A DNA stretch of 64,000 nt, taken from positions 45,923-109,922 of the forward strand of contig JAVEET010000108.1 of assembly GCA_030840295.1 (NCBI GenBank), read 5' to 3'. A model generated the notes under the pieces. The model had not been told where the DNA came from. It did no database searches and saw only the letters and a list, made by a program, of their open reading frames with translations. The DNA is from Pseudonocardiales bacterium. GTDB taxonomy: Bacteria; Actinomycetota; Actinomycetes; Mycobacteriales; Jatrophihabitantaceae. The position numbers and the translations under genes were made by a program. Positions 1-8,966 of the stretch are shown here, piece by piece; within the stretch, counting starts at the first letter, position 1; each line of letters begins with the position of its first letter.

Positions 1-1334
1 TCGGCCATCGGATAGTGCTTGCGGGTAACGATCCGCTGGGCATACAAGCCGCCGCCGGACTGCACGTTGGTGACGTAATGCCAACCACCGAAGGCGTCGG
101 CGACCATGTCGCGGATGGCGTGCATCAAACGCAGCCGGTCCTCACCGGAGACCTCCGGGTTGCCGGTCATGTACTGGCGGATGTGGTTCTCCAGCTCGGG
201 CACCTCGAGGTCGCCGATCGTGGGTGCGGTCAGCACCGAACCACCGGCGATGTCGATCAGGTGCCGTGCCATCACGTTGAACTCCGCCGCACCGTGGTAC
301 TTCGCGGCGTTGGTGTACAGCTCGTCCGGGTAGACGAAGCCGTCAGCGGTGCTGTGTGCGTTGGCCAGCGCGGCCTCGAGCCCGGCGCGGATGAGCGTGG
401 CGTAGATGACCAGCTCGCTGATCTTCTCCTTGACGTGCGCCACTCTGCTGAGCCCGTTGGCCTCGGCGATCAGCTGCGCCAGGCCGACCAGCATGTCGGC
501 GTCGTGGGCCATCTCGCCAACGCCGCCAAGGCGCTCCCACAGGCCGAGGGAGTGCGCGAAGATCGCCGAGAATTCCGTTTGCCCGTCGAGGAAGATCCGC
601 TCGTTGGGCACGAACACGTCGTCGAAGATGACGAAGCAGTCCGGCATCTGGCGCTTGCGCGACATCGGGTAGTGGCGGTCGTCCTCGCCGCGGAAGGCGT
701 AGGTGGTGTTGATGGTCGACACGCCGGGCGCGTCGGCCGGCACGGCGCACGCGATGGCGTAGTCCTCCTCGCCGGCGCTCATCTTCTTCGTAGGCATGAC
801 GAACAACTCGTGGGCAAGGGATGCACCGGTGATGTGCAGCTTCGCGCCACGGATGACGACCCCGTCCGGCCGGCGCTCGACGACCCGGACGTAGGCGTCC
901 TGATCGGCCTGCTGGCCGGGCGGCAGCGCCCGGTGGCCCTTTGCGTCGGTGATGGCCTCGGTGACGCGCAGGTCGTTATCGGCCACGAAGTTGAGGTGCG
1001 TGCGGACCCGTTCCGCGAGTTCGGGATACGTCGCATCCAGCTGCGGAAGCACCGTCAGCAGGGTCATCACGGAGGTGAACGTGGTGTGGGCGAGCATGTC
1101 GACCCCACGCAGCAGCCCGACGATGTCGCGCAGCGCCTCGACCGACTTCGGAGGCGTCAGCAGCGGGTTGCGGGCGCCTGGCTCGGAAGAGTGGAACTTG
1201 TCGTAGCCCTGGGCCACCAGTTCCACCGCGATCCGGGTGGTCGGGTCGGTGACCAGGTCCTTGATCTGGCGGCCGTCGATGTAGGTCCGGCGGTCGTCGT
1301 CCAGCGAGGCTACGTACTGTTCACCAGTGAGCAC
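1..1334 (-). CDS. HpaB/AbfD-family flavoprotein, C-terminus outside the window
   Basis: The reading frame starts at a GTG (1334) behind a GAAGGG-type ribosome site and runs off the left edge after about 444 residues. The N-terminus (MLTGEQYVASLDDDRRTYID) is typical of the 4-hydroxyphenylacetate 3-hydroxylase family, and the middle (TDAKGHRALPPGQQAD, then FDDVFVPNER) follows the layout of 4-hydroxybutyryl-CoA dehydratase. The dehydratase needs three cysteines and a histidine to hold its 4Fe-4S cluster. Only two cysteines are visible here (in AIACAVP and MPDCF), and neither lies at a ligand position as I recall them. I therefore expect an FADH2-using hydroxylase or another acyl-CoA flavoenzyme rather than a classical dehydratase. 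It is the last visible gene of the minus-strand Liv run. Confidence 0.8.
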   Translation of the reverse strand, partial: MLTGEQYVASLDDDRRTYIDGRQIKDLVTDPTTRIAVELVAQGYDKFHSSEPGARNPLLTPPKSVEALRDIVGLLRGVDMLAHTTFTSVMTLLTVLPQLDATYPELAERVRTHLNFVADNDLRVTEAITDAKGHRALPPGQQADQDAYVRVVERRPDGVVIRGAKLHITGASLAHELFVMPTKKMSAGEEDYAIACAVPADAPGVSTINTTYAFRGEDDRHYPMSRKRQMPDCFVIFDDVFVPNERIFLDGQTEFSAIFAHSLGLWERLGGVGEMAHDADMLVGLAQLIAEANGLSRVAHVKEKISELVIYATLIRAGLEAALANAHSTADGFVYPDELYTNAAKYHGAAEFNVMARHLIDIAGGSVLTAPTIGDLEVPELENHIRQYMTGNPEVSGEDRLRLMHAIRDMVADAFGGWHYVTNVQSGGGLYAQRIVTRKHYPMA

Positions 1335-1437
1335 GGTTTCACCCTTCTGCGGTGTAGGGGGTCGGTCTCATCATCACCTGCCACGCTATGCCAAGTAAGG
1401 GCCGCGACCGCGGGGGTTGGAGAATCCTCCGACCGGC

Positions 1438-2202
1438 TCAGCCCGTCCCCCCCAGATACGCCAGCGCGAGGTCGGTGCTGGACAGCAAATCGGCGGCGGA
1501 CCCTGACGCCGCGATCCGCCCGTGGGCGATTACGTACCCGCGGTCGGCCAGCCGCAGTGCCCGCTCGGCAAGCTGCTCGACCAGCAGGACGGTGCCACCC
1601 TCGCGGCTCACCTGGGCCAGCGCGGCGAATACCTCGTCGATGATCACCGGGGCCAACCCCAGCGACGGCTCGTCCAGCATGAGCAGGTCGGGGCGCCGGA
1701 CCAGGGCCAGCGCGATCGCCAACATCTGCTGCTGGCCGCCGGACAACAGACCGGCATAGTCGGCCAGCCGCGTCTTCAGCGCGGGGAAGATGTCCAGCGC
1801 CCGCCCGATCCGCTCCTGCTCCTCGGCGCGCGACAGCTTGGTGCCGTACATGCCGAGCACGAGGTTGTCCTGCACGGTCTGCTTGCCGAACAACCGTCGA
1901 CCTTCGGGCACATGCGCCAGCCCACGCCGCGCGATCTTCTGCGGCGGCACGCCCTGCAGCGGACGCCCTTCGAAGGTGATGCTGCCGGCGAACACCGGGA
2001 TCAGCCCCGAGATCGCCCGCAACAGGGTCGACTTGCCCGCGCCGTTGCTGCCGAGCAGGGCGACCGTCTCACCGCGCCGGACGGTGATGCTGACGTCGCG
2101 TAGCACCGGGACCGACCCGTACCCGGCGTCCACCCCGTCCACCTGCAGAACCGCTTCGGGTGGCGCGGCGACGTCGCCGGCCGTCTCGACCAGGCTGCTC
2201 AC
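1438..2202 (-). CDS. livF: ABC transporter ATPase, LivF type
   Basis: This 254-residue ATPase is one of the two cytoplasmic motors of a branched-chain amino acid type (HAAT) importer. Walker A is GSNGAGKST near residue 53, the signature is LSGGQQQM, and Walker B is LLMLDEPSLGL. The C-terminal part has the LivF pattern, including LVEQLAERAL. Its start overlaps the end of the fused permease-ATPase gene by 4 bases, so the two are probably translationally coupled. The neighbours (acyl-CoA synthetase, crotonase, HpaB-like enzyme) suggest the importer takes up a carboxylic acid for CoA activation and not an amino acid. That substrate is inferred. Confidence 0.93.
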   Translation of the reverse strand: MSSLVETAGDVAAPPEAVLQVDGVDAGYGSVPVLRDVSITVRRGETVALLGSNGAGKSTLLRAISGLIPVFAGSITFEGRPLQGVPPQKIARRGLAHVPEGRRLFGKQTVQDNLVLGMYGTKLSRAEEQERIGRALDIFPALKTRLADYAGLLSGGQQQMLAIALALVRRPDLLMLDEPSLGLAPVIIDEVFAALAQVSREGGTVLLVEQLAERALRLADRGYVIAHGRIAASGSAADLLSSTDLALAYLGGTG

Positions 2203-4085
2203 GCCGACACCCCCAGGTAGGTCTCGCGGACCCGCCGGTCGGAGAAGACCGCCTCAGGATCGCCCGACGTGACCACGGTGCCCTGGTCCAGCACAGTCAC
2301 GTGCGTGCAGACCTCGCGCACCCAGCCGATGTGGTGCTCGACGACGAGCACTGTGACCCCGCCGCCACCGAGGTTGCGGACCAGCCGGTCCAGCACCTCG
2401 AGCTCGTCGGCGGACAGCCCGGCCGCCGGTTCGTCCAGCAGCAGCAGTCGGGGTTCCACCATCAAGGCACGGGCGATCTCGATCATCCGCTGGTGTCCGT
2501 GCGGCAGGTCACCGGCGCGGGCGCCGGCGCGGTCGGCCAACCCGAGCGCTTCGAGCAGGTCGTTCGCCCGCTGCCCGAGCACCTTGCTCTCGCGCCGGTT
2601 GCGGGGCAGCCGGGCCAGGACCTCGGCCGCAGTGGCCTTCTCGCCGCTGTAGGACCCGAGCATCACGTTCTCCCAGGCCGAGAGGTCCTTGAGTAACCGC
2701 GGTGTTTGGAAGGTCCGGCCGATCCCGAGCTTGGCGAGCTTTGCCGGCGCGATGCCGGTCAGCGTCGTCTCGTCCAGGCTGACCGTCCCCGAGGACGGGA
2801 CGTAGATGCCTGTGATCACGTTCAGCAGGGTGGTCTTACCCGACCCGTTCGGACCGACCAGCCCATACACCCGGCCCGGCTCGAGCTGAAGGGACACACC
2901 CTGCAGGGCCTTGACGCCACCGAACGCCACGGCGACGCCGTCGACGACCAGCGCACCCGAGGACGGGTTGCCGTCCGGGGCTGCACGGCGTTTGAGCAGC
3001 GCGGCGATCCTCGCGGCCGAATCCGAGACGACCGCCTCGGGGTCGAGCGCGAGGTCGGCACGCGCCGCGGGTTCGGCGGCGGATGACCGGCGGCGGACCC
3101 GCCGCCATGCGGTTTCCACTGCGCCCATAATGCCTTCGGGTGCGAATGCCATGAAGGCGAGCAGCGCGACGCCGTAGATGACCATCCGCCATTCGGCCAG
3201 CGAGGTCAGGAACTCCGGGATGGCGAAGAATGCCAGCGCGCCGATGACCGGCCCCAGCCAGCGTCCCAGGCCGCCGGCCACGATGATGACGATGAAGAAG
3301 ATCGAGAAGTACGTGGTGAACTGGTCGGGCGAGATGACCTGTTGCTCGAACGCGAACAGCGCTCCACCCACCCCGGCATACGCGCCGCTGATACCGAACG
3401 CGATCAGCTTGATGTAGGTGGCACGAACCCCCGACACCGTCCCCGCCTCGCCGCCTTCCTTGATGGCGATCAACCCGCGCCCCAGCCGGGACTGGGCGAA
3501 CGTCCGGTAGAGCACCAGCCCGACGGCGTTGATCGCCACCACAAGATAGAACAACTGCTTCGAGCTCATCGGGACGACGATCCCGACCAGGCCGTCCGCG
3601 CCGCCGGTGAGACCGCGGAAGTGATTCACCAGTCCGACCACCACCCCGCCGAAGGCCAGCGTGGTCAGCGCGAAGTACCAGGTGGACAGACGCAGCGATG
3701 GCAGCCCCATCACGATGCCGGTCACCGCGCCGGCCAGCAGCCCGACGATCAACGCCGGCCACATCCCCCAGCCGCGGTGCACGATCAGGCCACCGGCGAC
3801 GTACGCCCCGACCGCCACGATCGCCCCCTGGCCGAGTGATACCTGCCCGCCCAGGCCGTATAGCAGATTCATGCCGATCCCGACGATGCTGTAGATACCC
3901 ACACCGCCGGCGACGAAGAAGATGTACGTGGTGTTGCTGATCATCGGGTACAGCACCGCAACAGCCAGGACCAGCCACCAGAACCACGTGCTGCCGAACG
4001 AGTCGCGCAACCGCGGGGATCCCGAGGAGCCGGTAGCCGCCCGCGTCCGCGAAGACCGGCCGAATCGGCCCGCCAGGTCAGACAC
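2199..4085 (-). CDS. livMG: Fused LivM permease and LivG ATPase
   Basis: At 628 residues this is a LivM-type permease joined to a LivG-type ATPase. A polar N-terminal tail of about 30 residues is followed by hydrophobic membrane segments to about residue 320, then a charged linker, then an ABC domain from about residue 375. The ATPase has Walker A GPNGSGKTT near 411 and Walker B LLLLDEPAAGL. Its signature is LPHGHQRMIEIARAL, where LivG proteins usually have LSYGQQR. The insertion after Walker A typical of LivG (GIGRTFQTPRLLKDLS) is present. LivM and LivG are separate genes in Escherichia coli, and fused forms occur in other bacteria. The gene overlaps livH by 8 bases and livF by 4. Confidence 0.92.
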   Translation of the reverse strand: MSDLAGRFGRSSRTRAATGSSGSPRLRDSFGSTWFWWLVLAVAVLYPMISNTTYIFFVAGGVGIYSIVGIGMNLLYGLGGQVSLGQGAIVAVGAYVAGGLIVHRGWGMWPALIVGLLAGAVTGIVMGLPSLRLSTWYFALTTLAFGGVVVGLVNHFRGLTGGADGLVGIVVPMSSKQLFYLVVAINAVGLVLYRTFAQSRLGRGLIAIKEGGEAGTVSGVRATYIKLIAFGISGAYAGVGGALFAFEQQVISPDQFTTYFSIFFIVIIVAGGLGRWLGPVIGALAFFAIPEFLTSLAEWRMVIYGVALLAFMAFAPEGIMGAVETAWRRVRRRSSAAEPAARADLALDPEAVVSDSAARIAALLKRRAAPDGNPSSGALVVDGVAVAFGGVKALQGVSLQLEPGRVYGLVGPNGSGKTTLLNVITGIYVPSSGTVSLDETTLTGIAPAKLAKLGIGRTFQTPRLLKDLSAWENVMLGSYSGEKATAAEVLARLPRNRRESKVLGQRANDLLEALGLADRAGARAGDLPHGHQRMIEIARALMVEPRLLLLDEPAAGLSADELEVLDRLVRNLGGGGVTVLVVEHHIGWVREVCTHVTVLDQGTVVTSGDPEAVFSDRRVRETYLGVSA

Positions 4086-4980
4086 GGGAGACCTCCCGTT
4101 CGGCGAAGATGCCTCGCGGGCGGACCAGCAGCACGACGAGCAGGACTGCGAAGGTGCCGATGCTCGACAGGTCCGGTGAGACCCGAGCGGCCATCAGGCC
4201 TTCGGCCAACGCAATCAAGTAGCCACCGACCAGCGCGCCCTTGTTGTTGCCGACGCCGCCGATCGCCACCGTCATGAAGCCCTTCACGAGCAGGGTCGGG
4301 CCGAGGGTCACCGACGCGAACATGATCGGCGCGGCCAGGATGCCGGCCAGGGCACCGATCAGGCCGCCGATGAACCACGACGACCGGGTGAGAGCCACCG
4401 GGTCGATTCCGCGCAACAGGGCGCCGGGACGTTCCTCGGCGATTGCCCGCACCGCCCGGCCCGACCGGGTGCGGTACAGCGCCGTCAGTCCGGCTAACAC
4501 GACGAACGGCACCAGGATCAAGACGAAGCTGTAGCTGGACAGCCCGGCATCGCCCACCCGCACCACGAAGTGCGCGTCGAACGGCCAGGGGTAGCGGACG
4601 ATCCGGGCCTCCCCTCCCCAGACCTTGCCCATCAGGTCGTCCAGGATGAGCGAGACGGCCAGCGTGGTGATCAGCCAGCTATGCGAGGACGAATCTCGTT
4701 TGAGTACCGGCTTGATCGCCACGAAGTCGATCACGATCGCCAGCACGCCACCGGCCAACACGCCACCGATCAAAGCGACCAGCCACGGCAGATTGGCGGC
4801 AAGCAAGGTCGAGGCCAGCAGGGCGCCGATCACCACCACCGAGCCCTGCGCGAAGTTGAAGATGTTCGTCGGCTGGAACATCACGTTGAAGCTCATGCCC
4901 ACGATGCCGTACAGGCCGCCGTAGACGAGCATGAAGAAGATGGCGTCCATCAGGATCGGATACCCCTCATAGCGTGCCAC
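4078..4980 (-). CDS. livH: ABC transporter permease, LivH type
   Basis: This 300-residue inner-membrane protein has about eight hydrophobic segments and the LivH hallmark of a glycine-rich first helix (YGGLYGIVGMSFNVMFQPTN). It pairs with the LivM half of the downstream fusion to form the translocation channel. The GTG at 4980 overlaps the end of the acyl-CoA synthetase gene by 14 bases but has no good ribosome site. An in-frame ATG at 4950 (MDAIFFMLVYGG) would give a more typical LivH N-terminus and cannot be excluded. The gene lies in a tightly packed operon between the synthetase and livMG. Confidence 0.92.
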   Translation of the reverse strand: MARYEGYPILMDAIFFMLVYGGLYGIVGMSFNVMFQPTNIFNFAQGSVVVIGALLASTLLAANLPWLVALIGGVLAGGVLAIVIDFVAIKPVLKRDSSSHSWLITTLAVSLILDDLMGKVWGGEARIVRYPWPFDAHFVVRVGDAGLSSYSFVLILVPFVVLAGLTALYRTRSGRAVRAIAEERPGALLRGIDPVALTRSSWFIGGLIGALAGILAAPIMFASVTLGPTLLVKGFMTVAIGGVGNNKGALVGGYLIALAEGLMAARVSPDLSSIGTFAVLLVVLLVRPRGIFAEREVSRV

Positions 4981-6595
4981 CGTCGGCGGACGCGCTCTCA
5001 GGCGTCCAGGTGATCAGCTCACGCTTGAGCACCTTTCCGCTGGCATTCTTGGGCAATTCACTGACGAACCAGTACTCGGTGGGCACCTTGTACCGGCCGA
5101 GGTGCGCGCTGCAGTAGGTGTGGAGCTCAGCCGGCGTGATCGGCTCATCACCACGCAGCACCACCCACGCCCGTACGGCCTCACCCCAGACGGGGTCCGC
5201 CACACCGACCACCGCCACCTCGGACACCGCAGGGTGCTCGGCCATCACATGCTCGATCTCGAGGGGATAGACGTTCTCGCCACCCCGGATGATCATGTCG
5301 TTCGAGCGCCCGTTGAGCCACAGGAACCCCTCGTCGTCGAGGTAGCCCAGATCGCCGGCCCGGAACCAGCCGTCGCCGGGCAGCGACTGCGCGCTCCGCT
5401 CAGGCAGGTCGAGGTACCCCGACATCGTGGTGTTGTTGCGGGTGACGATCTCACCGACGGTGCCAACCGCAACGTCGTTGAGCTCGGCGTCGCAGATCCG
5501 CAGCTCGACCCCGATCGCCGGGCGGCCCACCGAGCCGAGTAGGTGCGCCTCCCCCGCTGCGGCGCGGCGGTGATCGGCCGGCGTCAGGAATGTCGCCGAG
5601 CCGTTCTCGGTGCCGGCGCCGAAGCTGTTGGCGAAGTCGCAGCCGAACAGGTCGATCGCCTCGCGCAGCAGGGCCGGCGGCATCGGCGAGGCCCCGTAGG
5701 TGATGATCCGCAGTTGGTCGTAGGACGCTTGCCGCGCGCCGGGAATGTTCATGACGGTCTGCAGCATGGTCGGCACCAGGAACACCGAGGTCGGCCCATC
5801 CGGCCGGGACAGCCACGACTGCACCTCGACCGGATCGAACTGCGGCAGCAGCAGCACCGGCGCCCCGAGGTAGATGCACATCAGGGTCTGGAAGTACCCG
5901 GCCGAGTGGAACAGCGGCGACGAGGTCAGGTAGACATCGTCGCGCCGCATCTCGGTCTCGAGCATCTGCACGACGCAGATCCCGTGTGTCATGCGGTACG
6001 AAGTCTGCACTCCCTTGGGAAGCCCTGTGGTGCCGCTGGTAAAGGCCAGCACAGCAGTATCCTCAGCGTCGGCCTGACCCGCGGGGGGTTCGGCCTCGGA
6101 CCGGCCGACCAGGACGTCCTCGTAGAACGCCGCCTCTCCGGTTGCCTCGTCGAGGCAGATCAGGTGCTTGATGGACGGGTGCTCGTTCTGCACGCCTGTG
6201 AGCAGCTCGGTGTAGCGACCGGAGTGGAACATCACGCTCGGCTCCCCCCGCTCGAGGAGCACGTCCGCCTCGCGCCTGCTCAGCCGGAAGTTCAGCGGCA
6301 TGAAGGTGGCGCCGAGCTTCAGGGTGGCCAGCAGCACCTCAACATGGCGCTGACCATCGGTGGCCATGGTGGCGACCCGGGTTCCGCGTTCGACCCCGAA
6401 TTCGCGCATCACATCAACGAGCTGGTTGACGCGGCGGTTGACCTGCGCGTAGGTCAGCTTCGACCCGTCACCCAGGATGAATGCGGTGTTGTCAGCGGCA
6501 CGACGGGTGGCCAGCCGCAACCAGTCGCCGGGCAGCACGTTGAACGACTGGTAGCTCCCGTCGCCGGCGTAGGTCGTGATGGGCACCGAATTCAT
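4967..6595 (-). CDS. Acyl-CoA synthetase (AMP-forming)
   Basis: This 542-residue member of the ANL superfamily activates a carboxylic acid with ATP and CoA through an acyl-adenylate. The P-loop-like motif TSGTTGLPKGV lies near residue 190. The hinge motif GWFRAGDLGYLDDEGFLWL and the phosphopantetheine-side motif RGGENVYPLEIE follow, and the catalytic lysine is in NASGKVLKREL near the C-terminus. It resembles medium- or long-chain fatty acid ligases, but the sequence does not define the acid. It lies between the importer's binding protein gene and its permease genes, so it probably activates the imported compound. The protein start MNSVPITTYAGDG is preceded by a weak ribosome site. Confidence 0.93.
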   Translation of the reverse strand: MNSVPITTYAGDGSYQSFNVLPGDWLRLATRRAADNTAFILGDGSKLTYAQVNRRVNQLVDVMREFGVERGTRVATMATDGQRHVEVLLATLKLGATFMPLNFRLSRREADVLLERGEPSVMFHSGRYTELLTGVQNEHPSIKHLICLDEATGEAAFYEDVLVGRSEAEPPAGQADAEDTAVLAFTSGTTGLPKGVQTSYRMTHGICVVQMLETEMRRDDVYLTSSPLFHSAGYFQTLMCIYLGAPVLLLPQFDPVEVQSWLSRPDGPTSVFLVPTMLQTVMNIPGARQASYDQLRIITYGASPMPPALLREAIDLFGCDFANSFGAGTENGSATFLTPADHRRAAAGEAHLLGSVGRPAIGVELRICDAELNDVAVGTVGEIVTRNNTTMSGYLDLPERSAQSLPGDGWFRAGDLGYLDDEGFLWLNGRSNDMIIRGGENVYPLEIEHVMAEHPAVSEVAVVGVADPVWGEAVRAWVVLRGDEPITPAELHTYCSAHLGRYKVPTEYWFVSELPKNASGKVLKRELITWTPESASADGGTL

Positions 6596-6649
6596 CTCAG
6601 CTACTCCACTCCGTGAAGGTCCTTGGGTATCGATTCTCGCCGGTCTCGG

Positions 6650-7936
6650 TTACGCGCGCTCGAGCAGGAACCCGCTCAGCGACTTGGTGGCGTCACCGCC
6701 GGAGGCCGCCTTGCAGATCACCAGGGCGTCGTCGGCCAAGCCGTTGTGCGAGTCTGGGGTGAACTTGATCGTTCCGGCAACCCCGTCGTACGGGTCTAGC
6801 TGCTCCAGGGCCTGTACGACCTTGACCGGGTCTTTGCCGCCGGCCTTGTCCACCGCGAGCTTCAGCATATGAATGAAATCGTACGGGCCGTAGACGAGCC
6901 CGGCCGTCGTCAGGCCGCCGAAGTTTCCGACTTGCGCGGTGAGCTTGGTGACGTAGTCGAGGTTCTTCTGCGACACCGGCTCGGATGCGGTGTAACTGAA
7001 GCTCTTCAGATACACGGAGTAGGTGTTCGCGTAGACCGAGGCCGGCACGGCCTTGCGCAGAACCTCCGAGCTGATGCTGGTGGTGCCGATCTTCGGGACG
7101 TCGAAGTTGAGGTTCTTGAAGGCGTTGAACATCGAGGTGGACGTGGCGACGATCGCCTGGATGCAGATCACCACATCCGGCTTGGCCGCCTGCACCTTGC
7201 TGACGTAGGGCGTCATCTCGGTGGCGTCGACGGGGTGCTCGACCTCGATGACCAGCTCGGCGCCGGCCTTGGCCGCACGGGCCTTGATCGGGGCGACGGA
7301 CTGCTGGCCGAAGGCGTCGCTGGAGTGCAGCAGCGCGATCTTCTTCCAACCCTGCTTCACCGCGAAGTCGACGATGGCATTCATCGCCGGGGTGTTGGTC
7401 GGCCCGATCAGGAAGGTGTACGGGTAGCTCTTGACATCGTTGAGCTTGTCCGAGGTCGACACGTTCAGGTTGACGATCTTCGACGCGGTTGCCAGTGGCA
7501 CCGCGGCCAGACAGGTTGTCGAGGTGTTCGGCCCGATCACGAAGTTGACCTTCTCCTGAGCGAACTGCCGGAACACGCCGGGCTCCTTGGACGGGTCGGC
7601 CTGGTCGTCCTTGAGCAGCTCCTTGATCGTCGACCCGCCGATGCCACCCGAGGCGTTCAGCTCCTGCACGGCGATGTTGGCCGGGATGAAGTAGTTGCGG
7701 TAGGTGGAGGCCGCCGGGCCGGTCGTTGCGTGCGCCTCACCCAGCAGGAATTGACCGCCGCCGGAGGCGCTGCCGCCAGCGCTGGACCCGCTGCCCTCGG
7801 CAGAACCGCAGGCGGTCAGGAGACCGGTGAATGCGGTCGCGCCACCGGCGACACCCATCAGGTTGAGAAACGAGCGACGACTCAGGCCGTCCGAGACGAG
7901 CGAGCGGTGCTCCGTCGGGGAGTTGCTGTTGCTCAT
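6650..7936 (-). CDS. ABC transporter substrate-binding lipoprotein, LivK type
   Basis: The 428-residue product is a type I periplasmic binding protein (Peripla_BP_6) that delivers substrate to the Liv-type permeases downstream. The start at 7936 gives MSNSNSPTEH, followed by a twin-arginine motif SRRSFLNLMG, a hydrophobic stretch and a lipobox ending LLTACG. It is therefore probably Tat-exported and lipid-anchored. A Gly/Ser-rich tether follows the cysteine. The fold signature NFVIGPNTSTTCLAAVPLA lies in the first lobe. An in-frame ATG 90 bases upstream exists, but it would put 30 charged residues before the signal. Binding proteins of this family carry aromatic acids and amides as well as amino acids. 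Confidence 0.93.
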   Translation of the reverse strand: MSNSNSPTEHRSLVSDGLSRRSFLNLMGVAGGATAFTGLLTACGSAEGSGSSAGGSASGGGQFLLGEAHATTGPAASTYRNYFIPANIAVQELNASGGIGGSTIKELLKDDQADPSKEPGVFRQFAQEKVNFVIGPNTSTTCLAAVPLATASKIVNLNVSTSDKLNDVKSYPYTFLIGPTNTPAMNAIVDFAVKQGWKKIALLHSSDAFGQQSVAPIKARAAKAGAELVIEVEHPVDATEMTPYVSKVQAAKPDVVICIQAIVATSTSMFNAFKNLNFDVPKIGTTSISSEVLRKAVPASVYANTYSVYLKSFSYTASEPVSQKNLDYVTKLTAQVGNFGGLTTAGLVYGPYDFIHMLKLAVDKAGGKDPVKVVQALEQLDPYDGVAGTIKFTPDSHNGLADDALVICKAASGGDATKSLSGFLLERA

Positions 7937-8075
7937 GAGATCTCTTTCTTCTCTGGCTCGGCACTCGGCCGGGCTGATGTCGTCCCGGAGTCGGGGGTGG
8001 GCGCTTAGCAGTGTGCTGGGACACAAAGCCCACAGGCGGTGTGGAATTCCGTGCCGTTAGCCGAACCTCCAAAAG

Positions 8076-8954
8076 CTATGCGTCCTCGACCAGCGCCCGT
8101 GCATCGCCAACCTGGCGCCATCGGGTCACGTAATCGGGCAGATCCGTCGAGACCCGCATCGGGAAGTGCGGCGCCCGCTTGTCGAGAAATGCATGCACGC
8201 CTTCCTTGCAGTCGGCGCTGCGGCCGAGGAAGAAGATCCCGCGGGAATCGAGCTCGTGGGCCAGCTCGGGACCACCGTCGGCCAGCATCTGCCAGAGCAT
8301 TCGCCGCGCGATCGCCACCGCGACCGGTGCGCTGGCGCTGGTGAGTTCGCGGGCGAGCGCGTACGCCGCCGGCAACAGCTCGTCCGGTTCATGCAGGCTG
8401 CGGACCAACCCGGCCCGCAACGCCTCGTCGGCCTCGAATACCCTCCCGGAATAAACCCATTCCAGGGCCTGGCTGATCCCCACCAACCGCGGCAGGAACC
8501 AGCTGGACGAGGCCTCGGGCACCAGGCCACGCCGGGTGAAGACGAAGCCGAAGCGCGCCGTCGTCGAGGCCAGCCGGATATCCATCGGCAGCGTGGATGA
8601 GATCCCGATTCCCACTGCCGGGCCGTTGATGGCCGCGATCAACGGCTTGGTGCTGTCATAGAACCGCCGCGCGATCATGCCGCCGTAGTCGGCATCGCGG
8701 TCCATCCGGAAGTCGCCGGACTCGTCGCCCTCGAAGATGTCGGTGCCCTCGGACAGATCGGCGCCGGCGCAGTAGGCCCGCCCCCGGCCGGTGAACACCA
8801 CCGCCCGCACCTCGTCGTCGGCGTCGATCTCGTCCATCACCCGGATGAGTTCGGCGCCCATCGCCTCGGTGAAGGCGTTGAGCCGGTCAGGGCGATCGAG
8901 GATCACCGTGGCGATCGAGTCGGTCACGCTGTAGTCGAGAAACTGGTACGTCAT
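8076..8954 (-). CDS. Enoyl-CoA hydratase/isomerase (crotonase family)
   Basis: The 292-residue protein has the crotonase fold. The first oxyanion-hole region is GRAYCAGADLSEG (about residue 60). The second is INGPAVGIGISSTLPMDIRL, followed by RRGLVPEASSSWFLPRLVG. A Glu at the PEAS position corresponds to one of the catalytic acids of enoyl-CoA hydratases. The expected role is hydration or isomerisation of an enoyl-CoA in beta-oxidation. It begins 12 bases after the APH kinase gene and lies upstream of the importer genes on the same strand. The true acyl substrate is not defined by sequence. Confidence 0.9.
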   Translation of the reverse strand: MTYQFLDYSVTDSIATVILDRPDRLNAFTEAMGAELIRVMDEIDADDEVRAVVFTGRGRAYCAGADLSEGTDIFEGDESGDFRMDRDADYGGMIARRFYDSTKPLIAAINGPAVGIGISSTLPMDIRLASTTARFGFVFTRRGLVPEASSSWFLPRLVGISQALEWVYSGRVFEADEALRAGLVRSLHEPDELLPAAYALARELTSASAPVAVAIARRMLWQMLADGGPELAHELDSRGIFFLGRSADCKEGVHAFLDKRAPHFPMRVSTDLPDYVTRWRQVGDARALVEDA

Positions 8955-8966
8955 GAGCCCTCCGGG

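Noticed and set aside
15..1643. Plus-strand open frame of 542 codons opposite the HpaB-like gene
   Set aside because: Rich in Arg, Gly, Asp and His with no domain. It is the antisense shadow of a clear minus-strand gene, which is common in high-GC DNA.
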